From Pseudomonadota bacterium (lineage in GTDB: Bacteria > Pseudomonadota > Alphaproteobacteria > Rhizobiales > Xanthobacteraceae), in assembly GCA_021823875.1 (NCBI GenBank), contig JAKAMD010000259.1, positions 1-5,215 on the forward strand: a stretch of 5,215 nt of DNA, given 5' to 3'. The position numbers and the translations under genes are program-made. Under the pieces are notes generated by a model, which saw only the letters and a program-made list of their open reading frames with translations, made no database searches and was not told the origin of the DNA. Shown here one piece after another: positions 1 to 5,215 of this stretch; within the stretch, counting starts at the first letter, position 1, and every line of letters starts with the position of its first letter.

Positions 1-91
1 GATATTCTCACTTTGCCCAATGCCGGCCTCGTTTTGAGGCAAAGGCGTAGCAAGGTGGCTTGACCATCGGATTTGCAGCGAGCCGCGCCGC

Positions 92-2641
92 ATGTCGGAA
101 TTGTCTGCATCGCTGCCGCCATCCGCCCAAGAAGCCTATTGGCGCACCGGCATCGCCACGCTGTTCGAACAGCTTGGCAGCCGCCGCGCCGGTCTGACGG
201 CCGTCGAGGCGGCAGGCCGGTTCGACCGCTTCGGGCCGAACACCGTCACCGTGGATCGGCGCCGCAGCATCGTGGTGAAGATCGCCAAGCGCTTTGCCGA
301 GCCGCTGGTGGCCATCCTGCTGGTGGCAGCCGCGATTTCCAGCTTCACCGGCGACATCGCGAGCTTCGCCATCATCGTCACCGTCATCGGCGCCTCGATC
401 GCACTCGACGTGGTGCAGGAGCATCGCGCGGAGACGACGGCCGAGGCGCTCAAGCGTTCGGTGGCGATTCACGCCGACGTCAAGCGCGACGGCACCGTGC
501 GCTCGCTGCCGGTCGAGCAGCTCGTCCCGGGCGACGTAGTCGAGTTGCGCGCCGGCGATCTGGTGCCGGCGGATGGCGTGCTGATCGAGGGGCGCAATGC
601 CCACGTCAATGAAGCGTTGATGACCGGCGAGCCCTATCCGGTGGAGAAACGTGCCGGCGATTGCGAGGCGACCGAGCCGGCGGATGCCTTCAACGCGCTG
701 TTCGCCGGCACTTCGGTGGTCAACGGCGAAGCGACCATGCTGGTGGTCGCCACCGGCCAAGCGACGCGCTTCGGCGGCATCGCCGCCGCGCTGGCCGGCG
801 CAGAGCCACCCGGCGCTTTTGAGTTGGGCCTGCGTCGGTTCGGTCTGTTGATTCTGCGGCTGACGGTGTTTCTGGTGCTGTTCGTTCTGCTGGTCAACAT
901 CGCTTTCGGACGGCCGGTGCTGGAAGCCTTCCTGTTCGCCGTCGCGCTGGCTGTCGGACTTACCCCCGAGCTGTTGCCCATGGTGGTAACAGTGACGCTG
1001 TCGCGCGGCGCACTGCGCATGGCTCAAAAGCGCGTGGTGGTGAAGCGGCTGGCGGCGATTCACGACCTCGGCGCCATGGACGTGCTGTGCACCGACAAGA
1101 CCGGCACGCTGACCGAAGCCAATATCACGCTGGTCAGCCACCCCGGTTTCGATGGTGCCGACAGCGAACAGGTCCTCACGCTGGCCGCCGTGAACGCGAC
1201 TTTCGGCGCCGGCATCCGCAGTCCGCTCGACCAGGCGATCGTACAGCATTGCGCCGGCCGTGACTTGCAGGGCTGGCGCAAGCTCGACGAGATCCCGTTC
1301 GACTTCGAGCGCCGCTGCGTATCGGTGCTGGCGGAACACGACGGCAAGCGGCTGCTGATCATCAAAGGGGCGCCGGAAGCCGTGCTCGCGCGGGCGAGTC
1401 GCGTGGCGCTTGCCGATAGCCAAAGCCAGGCGCTCGACGCGGCGGCACGCGCAAAACTCGATCGCCAACAGAACGAGCAGGCCACACTCGGTTATCGGTT
1501 GCTCGCGATCGCTTTCAAGGAGATGCCGGCTGATGTGCGCGAATTGCGCGACGAGGATGAAGCCGATCTGACGGTTGCCGGCTTCTGCGTGTTCGCCGAT
1601 CCGCCGAAGCCGAGCGCCGCCGCCGCGGTACACCGGCTGGCCACGCATGGCGTGCGGGTCAAGGTCATATCCGGCGACCACGAGGCGGTGGTGCGCCATC
1701 TGGTCGACACGTTGAAGATTCCGGCGCGCCAAATGCTCACCGGTGCCGAGATTGCCGAATTGACCGAACCGGCGCTGATTGCGCGTGTCGAGAAGGCCGA
1801 CCTGTTCGCGCGTGTGTCGCCCGACCAGAAGACCCGCATCATTCGCGCCCTGCAGGCGCGCGGTCACACCGTCGGCTTCATCGGCGACGGCGTCAACGAC
1901 GCGCCGGCGATCCATGCCGCCGAGGTCGGCCTGTCGGTCGATGGGGCGACCGACATCGCGCGCAGCGCCGCCGACATGATCCTGCTGTCGCCCGATCTCG
2001 GGGTGCTCGCCGACGGCGTCGAAGAGGGCCGGCGGACCTTCGCCAACATCCTGAAATACGTGCGCATGGGCACGTCGTCGAATTTCGGCAACATGCTGTC
2101 GATGGCGCTGGCGTCGCTGGTGCTGCCGTTTCTGCCGCTGCTGCCGGTGCAGATCCTGCTCAACAACCTGATCTACGATTTTTCCGAGATCGGCATCCCC
2201 TTCGACGGCGTCGACCGGCGCGATCTCGCTCACCCGCGTGTCTGGGATATGCACGCCATCTTGCGTTTCACCCTTGTCATGGGCGCGTTGTCGTCGCTGT
2301 TCGATCTCGCAACCTTCGCGGTGCTGCTGCAGATCTTCAAATCGAATGCCGAACAGTTCCGCACGGCATGGTTCTTCGAATCGACGGCAACGCAGATTCT
2401 GGTGATCTTCATCATCCGCACCTATCGTCCGGTTTGGACCGGCCGGGCGCATCCGGTGCTGGTCGCAAGTTCCCTGGGTGCGCTGCTCGTCGCTGTCGCG
2501 CTCGTCTTGAGCCCGCTCGGTACGGTCTTTTCGTTCGTGGCGATGCCGTGGCCGATGATCGCCGCCATTGCCGCGCTGATCGTTGCCTATCTGGCGAGCG
2601 CGGAAGCGCTCAAGCGGTTCGCCGGCACGAGAAGGCGGTAA
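92..2641 (+). CDS. mgtA: MgtA/MgtB-family (P3B) magnesium-translocating P-type ATPase
   Basis: This inner-membrane pump is expected to use ATP hydrolysis to import Mg2+. All P-type ATPase hallmarks are visible: an N-terminal cation-ATPase region (about residues 15-55), the actuator motif TGE (178-180), the TM4 motif LTPELLP (290-296), the phosphorylated aspartate D335 in DKTGTLT, the nucleotide-binding KGAPE (425-429), DPPK (503-506), SGD (527-529, more often TGD) and GDGVNDAP (598-605). TM4 followed by the stretch running to GAMDVLCTDKTG, and SNFGN plus NNLIYD (691-696) with IPFD in the C-terminal membrane domain, match the MgtA type rather than Ca2+ or heavy-metal pumps. At 849 residues it is somewhat shorter than the roughly 900 of enterobacterial MgtA. 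ATG 92 is the first conventional start after an in-frame stop at 35-37; only a weak GAG (80-82) precedes it. The stop TAA is 2639-2641. No leader peptide or Mg2+ riboswitch is recognisable in the 91 bases upstream. Family assignment is firm; Mg2+ specificity and the symbol are inferred from family. Confidence 0.93.
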   Translation: MSELSASLPPSAQEAYWRTGIATLFEQLGSRRAGLTAVEAAGRFDRFGPNTVTVDRRRSIVVKIAKRFAEPLVAILLVAAAISSFTGDIASFAIIVTVIGASIALDVVQEHRAETTAEALKRSVAIHADVKRDGTVRSLPVEQLVPGDVVELRAGDLVPADGVLIEGRNAHVNEALMTGEPYPVEKRAGDCEATEPADAFNALFAGTSVVNGEATMLVVATGQATRFGGIAAALAGAEPPGAFELGLRRFGLLILRLTVFLVLFVLLVNIAFGRPVLEAFLFAVALAVGLTPELLPMVVTVTLSRGALRMAQKRVVVKRLAAIHDLGAMDVLCTDKTGTLTEANITLVSHPGFDGADSEQVLTLAAVNATFGAGIRSPLDQAIVQHCAGRDLQGWRKLDEIPFDFERRCVSVLAEHDGKRLLIIKGAPEAVLARASRVALADSQSQALDAAARAKLDRQQNEQATLGYRLLAIAFKEMPADVRELRDEDEADLTVAGFCVFADPPKPSAAAAVHRLATHGVRVKVISGDHEAVVRHLVDTLKIPARQMLTGAEIAELTEPALIARVEKADLFARVSPDQKTRIIRALQARGHTVGFIGDGVNDAPAIHAAEVGLSVDGATDIARSAADMILLSPDLGVLADGVEEGRRTFANILKYVRMGTSSNFGNMLSMALASLVLPFLPLLPVQILLNNLIYDFSEIGIPFDGVDRRDLAHPRVWDMHAILRFTLVMGALSSLFDLATFAVLLQIFKSNAEQFRTAWFFESTATQILVIFIIRTYRPVWTGRAHPVLVASSLGALLVAVALVLSPLGTVFSFVAMPWPMIAAIAALIVAYLASAEALKRFAGTRRR

Positions 2642-2675
2642 TGCCTGACGGCTCTGGTGCGCATCACGAATTTGT

Positions 2676-2705
2676 CATCCCTCCCCCGCGGGCGGGGGAG
2701 GGATG
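2676..2705. repeat. Perfect hairpin between convergent genes; possible terminator or REP-like repeat
   Basis: Two 13-base arms (2676-2688 and 2693-2705) are exact reverse complements around the loop CGGG (2689-2692). The core is a run of five C's against five G's flanked by CATCCCT and AGGGATG. It starts 35 bases after the ATPase stop and lies 12 bases beyond the stop of the binding-protein gene, so it would form at the 3' end of both transcripts. There is no T-run on either side, so it is not a textbook rho-independent terminator. It may block 3' exonucleases, assist termination, or be a copy of the CTCCCCC...GGGGGAG palindromes that, from general knowledge, are scattered between genes in many Hyphomicrobiales genomes. 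The structure is certain; its role is inferred. Confidence 0.8.
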
Positions 2706-2717
2706 CGTGGACGTCGT

Positions 2718-3797
2718 TTACTTGCCCGGGATCTTCTCGGTCACGCCCTTGACGTAGAAGTTCATGCCGAGGATCTGTGCATCGGAGAGATGCGTGCCGC
2801 CCTGGCAGGGCACGGCGCTGCCGTCCTGCGCGATCACCGGGCACTTGAACGGATGCAGCGTGCCGGCCTCGATTGCGGCCTGCGTCTTCTCCGCCAGCTT
2901 CTTCACGTCGTCGGGCATGTTGGTGTAGGGCGCCATCACCACCAGTTTCGACTTCAGGCCGCCCCAGGTGTCGGTCGACTTCCAGGTGCCGGTGAGTTCG
3001 GCCTTGGTGCGCTCGATGTAATAGGGCGCCCAGTTGTCGACGATCGAGGTGAGCTGGGCGTGCGGGCCGAACTTGATCATGTCGGAGTCCTGCCCGAAGG
3101 CGAGGATGTGGCGCTGCTCGGCGATCTGCATGGCGGCCGGTGAATCCGTGTGCTGCATCAGCACGTCGGCGCCCTGGTCGGCCAGCGCCTTGGCGGCGTC
3201 GGCTTCCTTGCCCGGGTCGAACCACGAGTTCACCCAGATGATCTTGACCTTGATGTTGGGATTGACGCTCTGCGCGCCCAGCATGGTGGCGTTAATGCCG
3301 GAAATCACCTCGGGGATCGGATAGGAGGCGACATAGCCGAGCACGCCCTTCTTCGACATCTTGGCCGCGATCACGCCCTGGACGTAACGGCCCTCGTAGA
3401 AGCGGCCGGAATAGGTGCTCATGTTCGTGGCGCGCTTGTAGCCGGTGGCGTGCTCGAAATTGTCCTTGGGAAACAACTTGGCCGCTTTCAGGGTCGAATC
3501 CATGAAGCCGAACGAGGTGGTGAAGATCAGCTTATGGCCGGTGCGTGCGAGCTGTACGATGGCGCGTTCGGAATCGGGGCCTTCGCTGACATTCTCCAGA
3601 AAGGTGGTCGAAATCTTGTCGCCGAGTGCTTCAACCAGCTTCTTGCGGGCGACTTCATGCTGATAGCTCCAGCCGTAGTCGCCGATCGGGCCGACATAAA
3701 TGAAGCCCACTTTGAGCTTGTCGGCGGCCGATGCACTGAGCGTCGTCGCGGCGATGGTGAGGACCGCCGTCGCGGCGGCAATGGCAAGTTTTTTCAT
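2718..3797 (-). CDS. BMP-family (PnrA/NupN-like) ABC transporter substrate-binding protein
   Basis: This 359-residue periplasmic receptor is the capture component of a BMP-type ABC importer; characterised relatives bind purines or purine nucleosides. Residues 1-24 are a Sec signal peptide (MKK, a hydrophobic Ala-rich core, then SASA before ADKLK). There is no lipobox cysteine, so it should be soluble rather than a lipoprotein as in spirochetes and Gram-positives. The mature part begins KVGFIYVGPIGDYGWSY (29-45), where the aromatic cluster is a likely base-stacking site. It continues with TTSFGFMD (93-100), IPEVISGINA (161-170), the SWFDPGKE motif (191-198), ADQGADVLMQHTDSP (206-220) and GQDSDM (235-240), all typical of the family. 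The only cysteines are C319 and C331. ATG 3797 is chosen because it gives the signal peptide and has GGAG (3806-3809) eight bases upstream; the frame stays open further upstream without supporting a start. The stop TAA is 2718-2720. It is the last gene of the minus-strand permease operon. The exact ligand cannot be read from sequence. Confidence 0.93.
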   Translation of the reverse strand: MKKLAIAAATAVLTIAATTLSASAADKLKVGFIYVGPIGDYGWSYQHEVARKKLVEALGDKISTTFLENVSEGPDSERAIVQLARTGHKLIFTTSFGFMDSTLKAAKLFPKDNFEHATGYKRATNMSTYSGRFYEGRYVQGVIAAKMSKKGVLGYVASYPIPEVISGINATMLGAQSVNPNIKVKIIWVNSWFDPGKEADAAKALADQGADVLMQHTDSPAAMQIAEQRHILAFGQDSDMIKFGPHAQLTSIVDNWAPYYIERTKAELTGTWKSTDTWGGLKSKLVVMAPYTNMPDDVKKLAEKTQAAIEAGTLHPFKCPVIAQDGSAVPCQGGTHLSDAQILGMNFYVKGVTEKIPGK

Positions 3798-3880
3798 GCG
3801 ATAGACTCCGGGTTCTTCAGACGGGATCACTTGCTTCCCCACGAGAGCGCCGCCCGTCGCGCGCGCCCGCGGGGACATAC
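3798..3880 (-). other. GC-rich intercistronic gap between permease and binding-protein genes
   Basis: These 83 bases separate the permease stop from the binding-protein start. The part next to the permease (about 3847-3874) is almost entirely G and C and includes the 8-bp palindrome CCCGCGGG (3866-3873). I see no convincing -35/-10 pair and no T-run. The gap could hold an mRNA-processing or stabilising structure that lets the binding protein be made in excess over the permeases, which is common for ABC receptors, but that is inference. Confidence 0.45.
3806..3809 (-). promoter_or_regulatory. Shine-Dalgarno site of the binding-protein gene
   Basis: GGAG on the minus strand lies eight bases before ATG 3797. 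It decides the start, because the same frame runs open to about 4340 inside the permease gene and would otherwise suggest a protein of about 540 residues. Confidence 0.7.
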
Positions 3881-4801
3881 CTAACGGTCGGGCACGAAGA
3901 CCAGACCGAGCGAAGCGGGCGCGGCGGACCCGGCGGTGCCGCGCGTACGAGAAATTAGGATCAGGACGATCACGCAGGCGAGGTAGGGCAGCGACGACAT
4001 CAGTTGCGAGGGAATGCCGAGGCCGAGGGCCTGGGCGTGCAGTTGCAGGATGGTGACCGCGCCGAACAGATAGGCGCCGCCGACCAGGCGGGCTGGCTGC
4101 CACGACGAGAACACCACCAGCGCCAGCGCGATCCAGCCGCGGCCGGCGGTCATGCCTGGAACGAAAAACGGCGTATAGGCGAGCGGCATGAAGCTGCCGG
4201 CAAGCCCGGCGCAGCCGCCGCCGAACAGCACCGCCAGCCAGCGCACCTTGAGCACCGGATAGCCGAGCGCATGGGCGGAGGCATGGTTGTCGCCGATGGC
4301 GCGCAGGATGAGCCCGGTCCGCGTGCGGTAGAGGAACCACCAGATGGCGACAACCAGCGCCACTGAGGCGTAGACGAAGGCATCCTGGCCGAACAGGATG
4401 CGTCCGATGAACGGCAGGCCGGTGAGAACCGGAATATAAAGGTTCGGCGCGCTGACGATCTTCTGGCCGACAAAGCCGGCGCCGATCAGGCCGGACAGGC
4501 CGACGCCGAGAATGGTGAGCGCGAGGCCGGTCGCCACCTGATTGACCGCAAGCCCGAGGGTGAGCAGCGCGAAAATGGCCGACATGGCCACACCGGCAGC
4601 GATGCCGAACAGCGCGCCGACGAAGGTCGAGCCGGTGAGATAGGCGCCGGCGAAGCCGCAGGCCGCACCCATGATCATCATGCCTTCGACGCCGAGATTG
4701 AGCACGCCCGAGCGCTCGACCACGAGCTCGCCCGCCGCCGCCAGCAGGAGCGGCGTGGAGGCGGCGATCACCGAGAGGATGATGGCTTCAACCAGTCCCA
4801 T
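3881..4801 (-). CDS. ABC transporter inner-membrane permease, BPD_transp_2 family (NupQ/YufQ-like)
   Basis: This 306-residue integral membrane protein is one half of the translocation channel of the BMP-type importer. It belongs to the branched-chain-amino-acid/ribose permease family (BPD_transp_2) and most resembles the second permease of nucleoside systems such as NupQ. Visible family marks are TPLLLAAAGE (16-25), RSGVLNLGVEGMM (30-42), hydrophobic segments throughout, the cytoplasmic coupling loop around RAIGDNHASAHALGYP (167-182) that should contact the ATPase, MTAGRGWIALALVV (217-230), GAYLFGAVTILQLHAQ (242-257) and the short tail APASLG (294-299). Start ATG 4801 is preferred to an in-frame TTG at 4816: it gives the usual family N-terminus and has GGGA (4811-4814) nine bases upstream. 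The stop TAG is 3881-3883. It overlaps the end of the preceding permease gene by 14 bp, indicating co-transcription and probably coupled translation. The family is sure; a purine or nucleoside substrate is inferred from the adjacent BMP protein. Confidence 0.92.
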   Translation of the reverse strand: MGLVEAIILSVIAASTPLLLAAAGELVVERSGVLNLGVEGMMIMGAACGFAGAYLTGSTFVGALFGIAAGVAMSAIFALLTLGLAVNQVATGLALTILGVGLSGLIGAGFVGQKIVSAPNLYIPVLTGLPFIGRILFGQDAFVYASVALVVAIWWFLYRTRTGLILRAIGDNHASAHALGYPVLKVRWLAVLFGGGCAGLAGSFMPLAYTPFFVPGMTAGRGWIALALVVFSSWQPARLVGGAYLFGAVTILQLHAQALGLGIPSQLMSSLPYLACVIVLILISRTRGTAGSAAPASLGLVFVPDR

Positions 4802-5215
4802 GCGCCGGTTTCCCAAAACTGCGGATGAGACGGATGCGATAGACGATGAGTGAATCGCAGGCGAGTACGTAGAACAACAGGATGCCTTGGAACACTTTGG
4901 TGAGATCGAGCGGCACCTTCAGCGCAATCTGCGCGCCCTCGCCGCCGATGAAAGTGAGCGCCAGGAACAGGCTCGCGATCAGGATGCCGACCGGGTTCAG
5001 CCGTCCAAGAAAAGCGACGATGATGGCGGTGAATCCGTAGCCGGGCGAGATGCCGGGCTGCAGATGGCCGATCGGGCCGGCCACTTCGATGATGCCGGCG
5101 AGCCCGGCCAGCGCGCCGGACACCGCGAAGGTGAAGATGACGAGTTGGTCGGCATTGAAGCCGGCAAAGCGCGCGGCGCGTGGTGCTGCGCCGACCAAGC
5201 GGATTTCGAAGCCCT
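4788..5215 (-). CDS. ABC transporter inner-membrane permease, 3' part only (NupP/YufP-like)
   Basis: The last 141 codons of a permease gene are present; the 5' part lies beyond the right edge, so the true start is not visible. The first complete codons read GFEIRLVGAAPRAARFAGF, which is the cytoplasmic coupling loop of BPD_transp_2 permeases (compare the EIRAVG.N..AA.YAG pattern of the family). A TTG at 5198 that could be taken for a start is simply a leucine codon inside this loop. Downstream come SGALAGLAGIIEVAGP, GISPGYGFTAIIVAFLGRLNP and a final hydrophobic segment (VFQGILLFYVLACDSLIVY) before a basic tail. This is the standard C-terminal half of the first permease of BMP-type nucleoside importers. 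The stop TGA (4788-4790) lies inside the next permease gene. It pairs with that protein to form the heterodimeric channel. An ATP-binding subunit gene is expected upstream, outside the window. Confidence 0.9.
   Translation of the reverse strand, partial: GFEIRLVGAAPRAARFAGFNADQLVIFTFAVSGALAGLAGIIEVAGPIGHLQPGISPGYGFTAIIVAFLGRLNPVGILIASLFLALTFIGGEGAQIALKVPLDLTKVFQGILLFYVLACDSLIVYRIRLIRSFGKPAHGTG
4811..4814 (-). promoter_or_regulatory. Probable weak Shine-Dalgarno site of the complete permease gene
   Basis: GGGA on the minus strand lies nine bases before ATG 4801, inside the 3' end of the upstream permease gene. It favours ATG 4801 over TTG 4816, which would itself overlap this site. Confidence 0.45.

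Noticed and set aside
26..40. Small hairpin GCCTC-GTTTT-GAGGC upstream of the ATPase gene, as a terminator or Mg2+-sensing leader
   Set aside because: The stem has only five base pairs and no T-run follows it. No leader ORF or conserved riboswitch architecture can be recognised in the 91 bases available.
60..88. TTGACC (60-65) as a -35 promoter element for the ATPase gene
   Set aside because: At 17-base spacing the -10 position reads CCGCGC, which is nothing like a -10 box.
8..2452. An 814-codon open frame on the minus strand opposite the ATPase gene
   Set aside because: Its codons are exactly aligned with the ATPase codons, so a stop could arise only opposite TTA, CTA or TCA, which are rare in this G+C-rich gene. 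The translation is rich in R, H, Q, D and G with no recognisable domain, while the plus strand encodes a complete, motif-perfect ATPase.
2587..3225. A 212-codon minus-strand open frame spanning the intergenic hairpin
   Set aside because: It is a frame-shifted shadow of the binding-protein gene, translating to an arginine- and histidine-rich sequence that runs through the hairpin into the ATPase end.
3150..3884. A 244-codon plus-strand open frame opposite the binding-protein gene, with a similar one at 2703-3143
   Set aside because: Both are in the same codon-aligned antisense register as the real minus-strand gene, and neither translation resembles any family.
2718..4340. A 540-residue reading of the binding-protein frame
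   Set aside because: The first 181 codons lie inside the permease gene and the spacer and are arginine- and proline-rich nonsense. A signal peptide and Shine-Dalgarno site mark ATG 3797 as the true start.
4004..4366. A 120-codon plus-strand open frame opposite the complete permease gene
   Set aside because: It is codon-aligned antisense to a well-conserved permease and encodes a low-complexity hydrophilic sequence with no domain.

Overview
The window is G+C-rich DNA, roughly two-thirds G+C by eye, with the codon bias that goes with it. It most likely comes from an alphaproteobacterium, and the protein styles and the intergenic hairpin suggest Hyphomicrobiales such as Bradyrhizobium or Rhodopseudomonas relatives. 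This placement is inferred from sequence character, not from a search. It looks like ordinary chromosomal DNA. I see no transposase, integrase, phage gene, CRISPR array, tRNA or rRNA.

Layout: bases 1-91 are a short upstream region with no clear promoter. Bases 92-2641 (+) encode a complete 849-residue P-type ATPase of the MgtA/MgtB (P3B) magnesium-transporter family. Bases 2642-2717 are a convergent intergenic gap holding a perfect 13-bp-stem hairpin. Everything after that is on the minus strand and reads right to left: the 3' part of an ABC permease (4788-5215, its 5' end outside the window), a second complete permease (3881-4801) that overlaps it by 14 bp, an 83-bp gap, and a complete periplasmic BMP-family solute-binding protein (2718-3797).

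The three minus-strand genes are the membrane and capture parts of one BMP-type (PnrA/NupN-like) ABC importer, the kind that takes up purines or nucleosides. The binding protein captures ligand in the periplasm, the two permeases form the channel, and an ATP-binding subunit is expected just beyond the right edge. The ATPase is transcribed towards this operon and has no evident functional tie to it.

I found no convincing undescribed system. Points worth a second look are the convergent hairpin (terminator or dispersed repeat), a lone cysteine pair in the binding protein, the divergent membrane-segment signature of the ATPase, and the GC-rich gap before the binding-protein gene. Long open frames opposite all the main genes, including one of 2.4 kb, are explained by codon alignment and were rejected as genes.
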